A stretch of DNA of 64,000 bases from Bicyclus anynana (taxonomy: Eukaryota; Arthropoda; Insecta; Lepidoptera; Nymphalidae), in NCBI RefSeq assembly GCF_947172395.1, contig NC_069097.1, positions 3,704,142-3,768,141 of the forward strand, in the 5' to 3' direction. Under the pieces are notes generated by a model. It saw only the letters and a program-made list of their open reading frames with translations. It ran no database searches and was not told the DNA's origin. Shown here piece after piece: positions 9,754-22,854 of the stretch (the first letter of the stretch is position 1; every line of letters starts with the position of its first letter). Position numbers and translations under genes: made by a program.

Positions 9754-10020
9754 CGGCTTCGCGTCAGTATCGATGCTAAGCGTACATTAGTTTCAACGAA
9801 GTTCTACAAAATCATTTGGTCTGTGTCCAACGTTTTCGTGTATGTAGTTTCAGTTTCGTGTATGTAGTTTGATTTGGTCTTTGTCTTTGACATTGACAAT
9901 TGAAAATTGATTATTTCATAATTTTTTGAGGTTATTGTTTTGGTTTGGATTTGAATTCGAATATTAATTTTAAAATTAAAAAGAGTTATTATCATATTAC
10001 TAGTAGATTATGTAACAAAA
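9754..10020. other. 5' flank of mRpL36
   Basis: No gene. It contains an exact tandem pair of the block TTCGTGTATGTAGTTT (about 9833-9870). The minus-strand ORF here (9804-9995) is low-complexity Lys/Thr/Ile coding from AT-rich DNA and is not counted as a gene. The mRpL36 promoter and exon 1 should lie near the right end. Confidence 0.4.
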
Positions 10021-10077
10021 GTTATTTAATTCCAAAGCAATTGAGGATATAAGTTCTGTAATCGATTGGACATAGCC

Positions 10078-10169
10078 GTAAGTAAATAATTATCATTTTT
10101 GTTTAGAATTATTGTTTCAAAAATGTATATTGTACATACCTTAGTACTTATTATTTAATTTTGTTGCAG
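10078..10169 (+). other. 5' UTR intron of mRpL36
   Basis: Donor GTAAGT at 10078 and acceptor TTTTGTTGCAG ending at 10169 bound a 92-bp intron that ends three bases before the ATG. Upstream sequence has no in-frame coding extension I can support, so exon 1 is read as untranslated. Confidence 0.65.
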
Positions 10170-10172
10170 AAT

Positions 10173-10508
10173 ATGCAGCGTATAATTTCAGCAACTAAAG
10201 CCCTTCTAGGTTCACATATTATTCCTAAAAGCTATGATGTATTCACTGCCAATTTTAGTATGTTCCAAAGAGAAACGAAAAATAAACTATTGCCTGTTTG
10301 TTTACCAATAATGAATTCCGTCTCTGGTTTCAAAGTAAGAGGTCGAGTAAATCGTCGTTGCAAATCCTGCTATTTTGTAACTAGACAAGAGCGATTGTAT
10401 GTCATATGTCCTGCACACCCTCGGCACAAGCAAATGGCTATGAAACCTAAACCACACAATACTTGGATATTAACCCATGCCAGTCAAAGTAAAATTAGAC
10501 CCTGGTAA
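10173..10508 (+). CDS. mRpL36: Mitochondrial large-subunit ribosomal protein bL36m
   Basis: Component of the mitochondrial 39S ribosomal subunit, made in the cytosol and imported. 111 aa from ATG 10173 in one coding exon. The C-terminal half is the bL36 core: GFKVRGRVNRRCKSCYFVTR, then the zinc-ribbon residues C-x2-C (RCKSCYF), a later Cys (VICPAHP) and HPRHKQ. The N-terminal ~65 residues are Ser/Thr/Lys-rich with few acids and fit a mitochondrial presequence. The start is the first ATG after a strong acceptor and puts MQRIISATKALLG first, a plausible amphipathic import helix. About 32 residues follow the zinc ribbon, longer than bacterial L36, which ends there. A polyadenylation hexamer lies 52 bp after the stop. 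Confidence 0.9.
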   Translation: MQRIISATKALLGSHIIPKSYDVFTANFSMFQRETKNKLLPVCLPIMNSVSGFKVRGRVNRRCKSCYFVTRQERLYVICPAHPRHKQMAMKPKPHNTWILTHASQSKIRPW

Positions 10509-10559
10509 CAGAAATAGTTATAGAAAACTTAATTGGATACATAGATGTTAGTGACATAC

Positions 10560-10565
10560 AATAAA
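10560..10565 (+). terminator. mRpL36 polyadenylation signal
   Basis: AATAAA 52 bp beyond the mRpL36 stop codon, followed by a T-rich stretch (GTGTTTTATTTTACATG) that suits a downstream element. Confidence 0.6.
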
Positions 10566-10569
10566 TAAT

Positions 10570-11124
10570 TTACAAGACATAGTGTTTTATTTTACATGTT
10601 ACTGTTATTACATTAATATTTTATATGTTAGTGTGTTTGTACTTATTCAATGATCAGAATGAAAATTGTGATGCTTTGGTAGGGATAAAGAAAAGGGCAC
10701 TAGAGTGAAACAAGGTGATAACTAGTTAGTCTTACTATTGTAATATAATATAATCAGTTAACCTAATATCTTGGTAACTGAAATTATAAATTTGCTAATA
10801 TTATCTATCTATGATCCGATGCTGAGACTACAGAGAAATCCACTAGTAGATTTAAAGAAAGTTGCATAATTCAGCAATCTCTCTACATTTTTTTGTAATG
10901 GTAGGTTTTACGAACAATGTATAACAAAAATAAAAATAAAATTAAACTTTTATTATATGCATAAAATCAAGATGGAAAATACAAATATACATAACTCAGC
11001 CAATTTTTAACAACAGTTAAGTACAGTATCACTACATATTAATACATGCATAGTGGCCCGAGCATGATTTCTTGTAAGGTGTGTAGGTATAGTGGCAAAA
11101 CTAATAGGGTATTTTTTTTATTTT
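10570..11124. other. Intergenic stretch, nothing recognised
   Basis: AT-rich sequence between mRpL36 and a SINE. No ORF with recognisable content and no clear repeat ends. Confidence 0.3.
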
Positions 11125-11352
11125 TCGTCTAAGATGGACGCGGGCTAACTTGCTAGGAGGAGGATGAAAATCCACACCCCTTTCGGTTTCTACACGGCAT
11201 CATACCGGAACGCTAAATCGCTTGGCGGTACGTCTTTGCCGGTAGGGTGGGAACTAGCCACGGCCGAAGCCTCCCACCAGCCAGACCTGAACAAATTAAG
11301 AAAATCTCAATCTGCCCAGCCGGTGATCGAACCCAGGACCTCCATCTTGTAA
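11125..11352 (-). repeat. SINE family 2, reverse copy
   Basis: Reverse copy. The tail block (GATGAAAATCCACACCCC, GGTTTCTACACGGCAT) is on the left and the head with GGTGATCGAACCC on the right. The open 62-codon frame across it is a by-product of the repeat. Confidence 0.85.
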
Positions 11353-11629
11353 ATAGGGTTGCATGGCAATGAAACAGGCCCAGGGCTTAAAGTTCAACTC
11401 AGCTTGTAAGGCATTGAGCTCATCTTAATTTACGAAATTATATTTTTTTTTCTGGGGATGGATTTTCCATTCATGAAATTTGCCACTGGCCCTAATATGG
11501 TATAGTATTGCCACTGCTTATGCACCATGTAGAAATAACATGACAATCTATTTCCATTAAGATACAGTAACAAGTACCTACAGTAAACACCAAACAAGTA
11601 CAGGTAACAGATAGACCATAGATTGGTTA

Positions 11630-11830
11630 CGTCCCTACAAAATCACTGCAAAAAGTGATCCAAATAATAGACTACAAAACTGAGCATGCACAAATTTGTC
11701 TTTAATTCCATTATTTATGTAGAGTTGTAAACAATATTTAGGTTTTATTTGTTTAAATAATGTTCGTTCTTGACCACAACTAACATTGAGATGTGGAAAT
11801 GTCCTCTTGAGCACCTCATTTTTCATGACC
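11630..11830 (-). repeat. Interspersed repeat with 63-codon frame, copy 1
   Basis: The minus strand begins ATGAAAAATGAGGTGCTCAA and runs through blocks ATCTCAATGTTAGTTGTGGT and ATAATGGAATTAAAGACAAA, all of which recur at 50999-51210. This copy keeps an open frame of 63 codons ([19 protein letters not shown]...); the other copy does not. Source element unknown. Confidence 0.6.
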
Positions 11831-12231
11831 TAGTAACACATCTAACAGTATTTAACATCATTGCTGCACACTCAATTATTTAGTAGTACTACACTTTGTA
11901 TATATATTCTGAGATTGTTTTATATGCTTGTGCACTATATATTCTCTTGACATGCCTAAGTAGTAAGTACTTCTACATACATTCAATTTAAGAGGATACA
12001 AACTTACAATATATAACTCTTGAAGAATTTGAAGGTAAAGGCCATAATGGACTACAACAGTACACCAAGGCTTGTCTGTATATAATAGAATGTGGTTTTA
12101 ATAAGAACATGTAATATTATCAATTAGTATAAACATAAATAACAATAATAATTTTAATGCAAATAACTGGACACCGTTCACATTTGCTGTCCAGATAATG
12201 GCATAACAATATATATATTTTTAGATATAAG

Positions 12232-12268
12232 GGAAGTCTGACAAGGCCGAAGGCCTTTGGTCAGTCTT
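12232..12268. repeat. Small hairpin
   Basis: AAGTCTGACAAGGCC, then GAA, then GGCCTTTGGTCAGTCTT form an imperfect hairpin of about 16 bp per arm, 25 bp before a MITE end. Function unknown. Confidence 0.5.
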
Positions 12269-12292
12269 AAGTATGGACTACTTATTACACCC

Positions 12293-12604
12293 CTCAGACC
12301 AATTATTGTATAGGACCTGCCTCGCTAGACGTTATTTTTCTGTCAAAGTATATGATCAACGATCTAATGCGATTATAAAAACTGTATCTATAGTATCGAT
12401 GATAAATAGTTGTAATCGTGTTCGACGGTTAAAGAGCTCCGTAAAAATACCTTTTTGTGTAATTGAATTGTGTAAAAAACGGGCAAAAACTTCTAGTTTA
12501 GTTTATGATATATACCAAATCTAAGCTCGTTTTCTTCAGAAAATGACAGACAGTTTTGTTCGTGACTATGAATGTGATACAGGTCCTTCTATAATTTGTC
12601 TGAG
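12293..12604 (+). mobile_element. CTCAGACC MITE, copy b (312 bp)
   Basis: Same ends and exact length as copy a, flanked by perfect 8-bp duplications TTACACCC (12285-12292 and 12605-12612). Plus-strand frame [20 protein letters not shown] and onward is kept from copy a. This is the best copy for defining the family. Confidence 0.93.
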
Positions 12605-13148
12605 TTACACCCACAAAATAAATGAAGGGCTTTTAAAGGTGTAATTTTTGTTTAGGTATTAGGGCTACAACAATAATTTAATATCCATAATACTTTATTT
12701 CTACAAGGTCCATTCATTCAGTACCAAATCAAAAATTAATTTTGGTATACCTTACTAAAATATTGGTTGTTTTTAAATTCAAATTAATAAATAAATCTTA
12801 ATGGCTTCACTAGTATTTTGTACCAGCAACCAAAATACATTTTCATACATTCATACATTGTCTCTATCTTGTAAGACAGGTTCTTCATAATTTGTTGTAT
12901 CTTCTATTTGCAAGTTAATGTTACTGAAATCAATAAAATAACATTATAGTTAATTTCAATAAGTAGTAAATAGATAGATTGAATAATTATTTTCATTGTT
13001 AATTTCTATTTGAAATAGTAAAATAATGTTGCAATTCATTTTATCAGACAGTGGCAACTTCAATCGTCAAAGACTTGAGCAACAAAAAAAACATACCAAT
13101 CAACTTGAGAAAACAGTTACAGGCGTCTGCTAGTAAACAATAAGCTAG

Positions 13149-13414
13149 CTCAGACTAATTACCTTCTATTGGACCTTCCTAGCTATTCCCCTATGTCAAA
13201 AATATATGACCATGATCAAACATGTTCATACAAACTGCATCTATAGAATCAATGTTTCATTGTGTTAAAATTACTTATGTGGGTATTATGATTTAAAATT
13301 TATAGTTGTGTGTAGTGTAAGGACACAATATATTTATTGGTGTTAAAAAACACAGACAACTTTATTAGTGAATTTGAATGTGATAAAAGTTTAATAGAAG
13401 GTAATTGGTCTGAG
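13149..13414 (+). mobile_element. CTCAGACC MITE, diverged copy c
   Basis: Starts CTCAGACTAATTACCTTC and ends GAAGGTAATTGGTCTGAG; interior blocks are diverged and shortened (266 bp). No clear 8-bp duplication remains. It lies just beyond the RNF146 stop codon, so the RNF146 transcript may end inside it. Confidence 0.8.
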
Positions 13415-13433
13415 GCTATAAGTGTAATAATAA

Positions 13434-16400
13434 TCACCTCAGTCTATCAGCCAGATCATTAACAGTTTGGCCAGTTGTACTAACACCCTGGCCACTTGTG
13501 ATGCTCACATTTGCTAATAATATAACACCATTTCCATGCTCTGCATTTTCTGTGTTATTTATATTTACATCACTAGTATTTTGTTCATTTGCATGTTCTG
13601 CATTTACTGTGTTGTTTGTATTTATATCACTGACATTTTCTTCATTTCCATGCTCTGCATTTTCTGTGTTATTTATATTTACATCACTGTTATTTTCTGT
13701 GTCGTCTGTTTGAGTGGTATCAAGAATTTTTATACCAGCAATACCTGTTGAACAAATAATTCTATAGTTTCTAGACAATATAATAGCAATGTGGGGGTGG
13801 GGGGACAGAAAGGGGTACCCCACCTGTATAGGGCCACAATATTGTCAATTGATAATAAAAAACTTGGAACATTATAAATCAAACTTCATAAAACTCTTTA
13901 AACAATATAGCACAAATAAAAGCCAAAGCCAAAGGGTTAACTTGGTTGGCCATTTCTTCTCATAAATGTGTGCTTAATATAATTTAAAGAAATTTAATAT
14001 AAAGGGGCAGTAAACTTTCAGCTAGCTCTGAGCAGCAAAAACCCACACTACCCCACTATTTTAAATTGTTATTAAGACTAGAATTGAAATTAATTGAATT
14101 GGAATAATTCCAGGCTCTGGTTGTTTTGCTATAGTATTTTGAATTTATGTTCCAAATTAATATTTACCTTTAGATGGCAGAGTGGTTAAATCCCTTTTAA
14201 TTCGGCGACGTTTAGTGGGATCATTTCGTCGGATTTGAATGTTATTTTGTAAATCCACCACATACAAAGTGCCTGCCAGGAGTAGTAAGCACTGTGCTTC
14301 ATTAGAGTTGAATGCAGATTCTAAATCAACATTACTGCGTTCATCATATTTCCACCAACCTAATAAAAAAATAATTTTTAAATTAATTCATAATTAATAC
14401 ACTGTATTTAAACTTTTTTGCATTGACTGCCTAACCCTTCTTATTCTGAGTAATACTAAGTAAGCTGATGGTTAAAATTATGAGGTGAATAAGCAATCTA
14501 TATTTTAGACTATTATTTGTGACTTAGTTACTGTGTGTATGCTCTTGTACAATCTATATGAATATATTGGCTAAGTTCCTAATATCATATCCTATTTTGC
14601 ACACGCACCTCCATTTAGTTTAAAATTACCATTCAAATTAGACCTCTTACAGAACAAGATTATAATTTTAATATTTTAACATTAAACAGTATGTATTAAA
14701 ACCCTGTTAGAGACTGTAATTAAGCAATTCCTTATCATAAAAGAAAAATATTATTTCACCCTGGATAAAATCATATTAAAATATTGAAAATTTACATGAC
14801 ATCATCATGACATGATTATAAGAGGCCATTGCCACATATTTATGTAGGATAAAACTACTAAAATAAGAGCAATGACATTGTAGCAGGCTGAATATTTTTT
14901 TTTTGATACCTAATTGGCCAAGGCATACCTATGCAATTATGATACCATTGTGAGAGTTTTCATGAGGATTTTGGGTACTAATTATACATTAATAATGATA
15001 TTGGGCTTAATTATGCATTAATTAACATTTTTATCTATTTTTTCTATAAACAAAGTTGGACTGCTTCTGACTCGTGAGCATTACTAAGTGCCGGCTACCG
15101 CATGGAGGCACTGGAGGGCTGCCTGGCCAGCCCATATATGCACCCTGTGGCAGGTGGCCCACCTTCGCAAGTCTGATGGGGTTTTGGTACTGACTGTATA
15201 GGAAAATAACTGTAACAATGGACGAGTGTTCACTGTGGAGTATGGTAAAGAAAAATTTAAAAATGGCAACAAAAATTTATAAACTATAATAAAATACATA
15301 CCATTTCTTCCCTCATAGTACCAGTGGTACTTTTCATTTTCAGGTTCTAAAATTTCATCTGTGTCTGGGTTATCTAATAAAACTGGATGATCAAAGTAGT
15401 CTGCTGGTATGTTTGTGCGACATATAGCACACTTTTTGCTTGTCCTAGCAATGCCCTGGAAAATTAGCAATAGTAGTATATATACTAATAATATTGGTTA
15501 GCTTTATTTTTTGTTTTATCTTGTGGCTATGTAATCTAATGAGACAAAACAAAATATCTTAGCATTTCAGGGATTCACATGCAGGCAATGTCTGTTACCA
15601 TGTTTATTCTTTATACAAATTTGTTTTAAATATTATGTATGTGACAATGTGTACATAGTTTTTAGTAAGTAGTAATAATTTTTAGTAAAGTAGCGCACAC
15701 TATGCTCAATTAAGTCTGTTGACTCTTACAGATTAGCTAAAATAATTTGATAAATTTTAGTATATAAATAGACCACTCTACCTTAAACTAGGTACTAAGT
15801 TTTCACTAAATAAGAATTTGACCTTAACAGAACCAGCAAGTTCTATATTAGAATAAGTAAAACATAGCTCTTATCTGCACCACCATGAACTCAGCACTTG
15901 CACAGTGAATTCATGGTATGAAAAATATTTCTCTAAATTATCTCACCTTTACACAAAGAAAACAGAAGACATGGCCACATGGCAATTCTGCAGGATGGTG
16001 ATATTTTTGTAAACAAATTGCACAGTCTTGATCTGAAAATTTAAATTATAAGTAAGTTGAATGTACAATGGCCAAACTTAGTGGCCAAGTGGAAAAAAGG
16101 TACAGGCAAGAAGAAATCACAGGTTTTCACAATCATCAGGCTAAGAGAATTATTAAACCATGCAATTAAGGACAAAACAATAAATAGATACTATTATTAG
16201 ATAGAATTGGACTACTGCACTATGGACTTCTGAAATTCAATATCCTAGTTCGCAATCATATTATTTACACTTTTTGGCCAAAATTGTCACTGAGAAACTG
16301 AGAAATTCGACACTGAAGGTATTGTAACTGGGAAATGTATACCCTAAGTGTGGGTAGAACCTTGGCCGAAAGGGAAGAAGAAGTAAAGCCTCGTAAGAGT

Positions 16401-16476
16401 TAAAAGTTTATTTATGAACAAAAGGATTTCGTACCATCTATGCCATTATTACATTACCTCGGTTATCTCTCTCCAT
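13434..16476 (-). CDS. RNF146: RNF146/Iduna, poly(ADP-ribose)-dependent RING E3 ubiquitin ligase
   Basis: Ubiquitinates PARylated proteins such as tankyrase targets, with roles in Wnt signalling and DNA damage. Exons on the minus strand: 16476-16458, 16032-15947, 15455-15302, 14359-14168 and 13744-13434. All introns are GT-AG and phases match, giving 253 aa. RING finger at about residues 10-50: CAIC-x11-CGHVFCFLC, then CAIC. The WWE domain follows (about 75-145) with [16 protein letters not shown], the PAR-binding signature, and ends with [20 protein letters not shown]. Domain order and spacing equal those of RNF146. The first exon codes only MERDNR. The C-terminal ~85 residues are Asn/Glu-rich and hold about three tandem copies of a 19-residue unit ([19 protein letters not shown]), outside any family domain. 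MITE c lies 20 bp after the stop. Confidence 0.94.
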
Positions 16477-16499
16477 TTTACGTATAGCTATCCAATAAT

Positions 16500-18850
16500 A
16501 TTTTTAAATAAAGAAAAGAGACCTAACTCAAATAAACAAAAAGAACCAATTACGAATACGAATTGAATACAATAGAACAACCAAAATTACAGTCGGTTTT
16601 AAAACTATTTACTTTCAAAATTCATTCAGAATCAGCAACGCACAGGATATAGGAATTATGAAATAAGATTATTTATGAATATTATTGTTATTTCGATTCG
16701 AAAAACATTTTGGAAAATGAAATGAAATGACATTATGACACAACACTACTGTCAACTTGACAAATGACAACCACAATTACTGCTTAAAATTATTATTTTA
16801 CTCTTTGGACTGCACTCTATCTTTATTAAAAATAATAAAATAACAATGCTAAAGTAAGTCTGTCTGTCTGTTATCTTTTAACGGCTAAACGGCTGAACGG
16901 ATCAAAATGAATTTTGGTACTATGTTATATGGATCTTAAAATACGTATCATGACCTTGGAGCAGATCCTATGGCACTTTTTATCCTTAAAATACAAAGAG
17001 AAGGGGGTGAAATAGGGGTTGAAAGTTTGTATGGAATTGGAAAGTCGATAGCGATAGCGATGGCGTACCGTGTAGCAGTCGTACAGTCCTCTAATCCCTA
17101 TCGCCATCGCTAACGTCATGTTAACAATAGTGTAAAGCGTTAGCGATTAGCGATAAGAAAGGATTGTACAATGTAAACAATCGATTTCGGTGGCGGGTAT
17201 GAGTGGAGTGAGAAGGAGAGGGGGAGCATATACCTATACCCCCCTAGGAGGGGTTACAATTCTTCATAGGTAGTTTTATTAACCGATTTCAAAAAAAGGA
17301 GGTTCTTAATTCGAGATCTCGATCTAATACAAAATTATCATAGGTTACCGCGTATTTTAATCATCAAACCACCTAGATCTTTAGAGGGTTTTTGTTTTAT
17401 CCTACTATTAACATTGGGTAAACTTGTAACTGGTTCTTGAAGTATATTTTCATTTATCACATTAGGTACCTCATAAATTGACAGAATTATCAGTTTCCAA
17501 AACATTATTATCATTTACATTTGCCACTCCAATGTGTATCGTCCAAAATATGGTCGATGTCAAAATGTTAAGACATTCGGTATAGGTACTATGGATTCCA
17601 ATATTTCCATTTTCAACATGAATTCTTTTATTGTTCTCATAGCCAAGCCATTGACAATTTTCTCATGACCAAACTCACCTTTTTTATAGCTGGCTGTTAA
17701 AAAGCTGAAGAGTTTGTTTGTTTGTTTTAACGCGCTAATCTCAGGAACTACTGGTCCGATTTGAAAAATAGAGTAGGTAGCTAGGATGAATATAGGCCTA
17801 GGGTACGCACGTAGGTTTAAATGGTCTAAGGGTACCTACGTTCGATAAGCCTGATGGAAAGCATCGAAAGCATTAATGCGGTCTGTCTTATGTCTAAGTT
17901 GGAGCGCGCTTATTTTTATGATGCCTCTTGCTTTGAAGGTGTTTATATAGATTATAAATGTCAGGAATTACAAACACTGGAAGGCATTCCAAATTTTTGT
18001 CGTGCGAATTAGAAATGTGGATGCAAATCCATCAGAGTTGCATGGACATCCACAATGTATGAATGCCACCGTTCGCGGCGTCTTGCTGTCCTGTGGTAGA
18101 AAGGAGGAGAACTATAATATAGATGGTAAAGTTCCTGAGCACACTCACCAAAGTACCTATATCCTGTAAAATACCGACAGACAAGCTACATTGCGACGAT
18201 GACATCTACAATTTCGCCCGTGTCAACGGTTCATTGCCAATGATCCTTTTAGTGCGGAGATCTAATGCATCAAGCAGATATTTTGCAGAATGCCCATGCT
18301 CATCACACGAACATTTTTCAGTCGTGTTAATCCAACCCACGGCCATTGACGCAGAAAACAGTTAGTACCCACTGCGCCGCGCGGCTTAATTAAATGAAAG
18401 CTCCCAGTCAGATGGAATTTCCCAGTCTGATTATGTTTCGTAGTCAGCTCTCAACAGATTTACACAAAACCTTGACAAATTATAAATTCAGACCTTCCTC
18501 ATGAATCACTGAAAACCTCATGAAAAATTATTATTTTTAGAATTAATTGCAAACAAACAGACCAACATGGCAGACTATGCTAAATCCATACTAATATTAT
18601 TAATGTGAAAGTGTGTTTGTCTTTACATGATTTTTCAAGTGATGATTGTTGAAAGGATCGAGTGTGACATAGGCTACTTTTTGTCTCTTCCTCCACTTCT
18701 TTAAAATGAGGGATGAAAGTTTGTATGGAGCATTTGTAGGGTAGGGTAGTTGAAGAAGCGCACAAGTCAAAGTGAAGCTTGACTGGGTCTAGTACTGATT
18801 AGATATAGTATAGATAACAATTAGATGACTAAATAAAACAAAATTTTAAT
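16500..18850. other. Intergenic region left of the acidic-protein gene
   Basis: Between the RNF146 start and the next gene's 3' end. The part near 16480-16780 is the likely RNF146 promoter. Around 16840-16970 there is a Helitron-like 5' phrase (GCTAAACGGCTGAACGGAT). Around 17040-17125 the blocks AGCGATAGCGATGGCGTA and TATCGCCATCGCTAACGT give an imperfect inverted pair. 17930-18365 includes an open 80-codon frame with no recognised content; it reads like decayed retroelement DNA but I cannot name it. Confidence 0.35.
17697..17770 (+). mobile_element. Helitron 5' fragment
   Basis: Matches the first half of the Helitron at 1691-1886 (AAGCTGAAGAGTTTGTTTG, AACTACTGGTCCGATTTG) and then stops at AAAAATAGAGTAGG. 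No 3' end. Confidence 0.6.
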
Positions 18851-18853
18851 TAC

Positions 18854-18859
18854 TTTATT
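18854..18859 (-). terminator. Polyadenylation signal of the acidic-protein gene
   Basis: AATAAA on the minus strand, 127 nt beyond the stop at 18986. Confidence 0.5.
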
Positions 18860-18985
18860 GAACATTTAATCCCCATTTTTATAAAATGAATACAAAGTAA
18901 ACTGGAATGAAGTGCCAAAAAAAGATTTTATTTCAAAACATTTGTTAAGACTTATCTAATTGAATTAAGTAGAAAATTTTATGAT

Positions 18986-21259
18986 TCACTTGTCCTTCAC
19001 TTTGATAAGATCATCAAGATCTAATGCTACACATATTTCCTTAGAGTCAGTACGAGGATTTCTGTCCAATATTTCTGTAATAGGGTAGTAATTCTCGCGG
19101 TTGTCAACATTCCACCCTGAATACTGAAAACCAAAAATTATATTTGATTAGTCAATACTCAAAAACTTCAATACAAATTATAAATTGAATATACACTTAC
19201 CACACAAGTACATTTGTGTAGTATTTTTCCATTTGATTCCATAGGTATAAATTTCTGTAATAAAGCTTTTCCATCTATTTTCCACAAGTTCAATTCATCC
19301 AGCTTGGAAATCACAGATTCTCCTTCCCATTTGACATCTGACTTCAACAAAACAAAGTTTCCAGACTGAAAATTAAATACATTTTATTAAATTTCTAGAA
19401 CTAAATATAACTCAGGTATAAGAGGATAATTAAATCATTAGTTATATAATGATTTATTTATTTTGCTATCATCCGCGAAAATTCGGCGAACCCATGCGAC
19501 AACGTCACCACTGAGGATGCTCCGGTTTCGGGGTGAAACGTACATAGAGAGTATTTTGTCGGACCTGGGTGACGTTGTCGCATGGGTTCGCCGAATTTTC
19601 GCGGATGATAGCAAAATAAATAAATCATTATATAATCATGATGAACTTCCGCAAAGTAACGCCTGCTTCTATCCAATATCTAAATCATTAGTGATTACAG
19701 TTAAAGTTGAGAGTAATAGTTATAAGTATATACTTGTAACTACTACTCTCAAGTAGTAAGTACACTATTTTATTCAGAATATGTTGTATATATTTTTTTT
19801 AAATCTATACAAGTTAGCCCTTGAGTACAATCTCACCGGATGGTACTCATAAGTGATGATGAAATCTAAGATGGAAGCGGGGAAACTTGTAAGGAGTGGG
19901 ATGAAAATCCACACCCCTTTTGGTTTCTACACAAATTCTACCAGAACGCTAAACCACTTAGCGGTACATCTTGACTGGTAGGGTGGTAACTTGCCACAGC
20001 AGAAACCAACTAGCCAGATCAGACAATTAAGAAAATCCCAATTGGCTCAGCTGGGGATTGAACCCAGGATCTCAGTCTTGTAAATCCACCATACCATAGA
20101 GGCAGTCAAATATAATACACATTATTAGCACAAATTACTAACAAAGTCTAACTTAATGCTGTTACCTTTACTTTACCTTTTTGATGTACTCTATCCACTA
20201 AGTCCTATATATGCAAATGTGAGTGGATGTAAATTAACACAAATTAATCAATGATCATGAAATTTTACATACATACATCAAGGGTTTAGGAAAGGAGATG
20301 GGAATATCTTTCACAAATCTGCACTGTTAGCAAAGGATATAATGAAAACTGAACAGCCATAGAGCATTCAGTTGTTTGCCATAACCTTAATTAACGCTAG
20401 CAAATCAACAAACAATATTATTAATATGTCAGTACAGACAAAATTAAAGTTTAATTATAATATTTAAAGTAATTATAAATCAATACTTACATGAAAATGC
20501 TTTGGTATATCCTTTGACTGACTTGAGTCAGACTTATTGCCGTCGGAACCATTCTTCTCTTCATCTGAACCTTCTTCCTCGTCCAGTTCACCCTCCTCAT
20601 CTTCACCTTCTTCATCCTCTTCTGCCTCTTCTTCACTTTCTTCAGTTGTTGAGTTTTTACGTTTCTTTTTGTTGTTTACAGTTGGTTTACTGGCACGTTT
20701 TCTCCCTCGTCCAGCAGGTTGTTCCACCTATATGCAGTAAATCCAATTACAAATATATGTTGTTGTTACAATACACCTCAACACATCAATTCAGAAACTG
20801 GATTGACAATCAATACAGTGTAGTACCAACCAGTACTTCTGTTACCGAATTTGAACTGGAACATTCCAGTAACAGAACAGAACATTCCACAAACAGTAGA
20901 CAAAATAATAATTTCCAAAATTGTTTACCAAAAATCTAAACAAACGATCTCAAATTATAAGCGATACAAGATGTTTAAAAATACCGTATAGCTAACCTAA
21001 ACTGGCGTTGTTGCATACAACAATCATTGGCAAAACCACGCGCCATTTATAACTATTTGTCAAATAAACACTTATATTGCTTAATACAAGTATTCTATCT
21101 TCCTGAAGAATTTACAGAACTTATTTTAAGCGTTAAACTTACCGGGTCGGCATCCGGCGTCCAATCTTCTCCTGAATCTTGAAATTCTTCCGGTTCAGCC
21201 CCTGGCTCGGAGGCATCGGATTCATCTTCTGCTTTTTTGAGTGACTTTCTTTTACGCAT
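18986..21259 (-). CDS. Acidic, Lys/Arg-rich probable nuclear protein, family not recognised
   Basis: Four minus-strand exons: 21259-21143, 20727-20491, 19365-19201 and 19123-18986. All junctions are GT-AG (three donors read GTAAGT) and all introns are phase 0. The product is 218 aa. Residues 1-50 start MRKRKSLKK and are basic then acidic. Residues 44-62 are a strong basic cluster (GRGRKRASKP, NNKKKRKNS), a likely nuclear localisation signal. Residues 65-115 are almost only Glu/Asp/Gly/Ser. The C-terminal ~100 residues (SGNFVLLKSDVKWEGESV, NLWKIDGKALLQKFIP, CTCVYSGWNVDNRENYYPI) look like a folded domain that I cannot assign. Acid-rich tails next to an NLS suggest chromatin or histone-chaperone type work, but that is only inference. 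Intron 2 holds a palindromic insertion (19433-19691) and a SINE. It is divergent from Atg8. Confidence 0.8.
19433..19691. mobile_element. Palindromic insertion with TSD, Penelope-LTR-like
   Basis: Arms 19442-19505 and about 19572-19635 are near-perfect reverse complements (TTATATAATGATTTATTTAT on the left). The loop holds CTGAGGATGCTCCGG, TTTC and GGGGTGAAACGTAC. A 44-bp tail follows the right arm (starting CATGATGAACTTCCGC). The 12-bp sequence TAAATCATTAGT stands on both sides (19433-19444 and 19680-19691). Arm-loop-arm-tail layout plus TSD resembles the Penelope copy at 33569-34978 without its coding part. Confidence 0.55.
19800..20103 (-). repeat. SINE family 2, reverse copy in an intron
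   Basis: Full-length diverged copy with B-box GGGGATTGAACCC near 20055, lying in intron 2 of the acidic-protein gene. Confidence 0.8.

Positions 21260-22854
<1,595 letters not shown>

Noticed and set aside
20502..20939. Plus-strand 145-codon ORF rich in Leu/Pro/His
   Set aside because: It is antisense to the Glu/Asp-coding exon of the acidic-protein gene; GA-rich codons read backwards give Ser/Pro/Leu runs.
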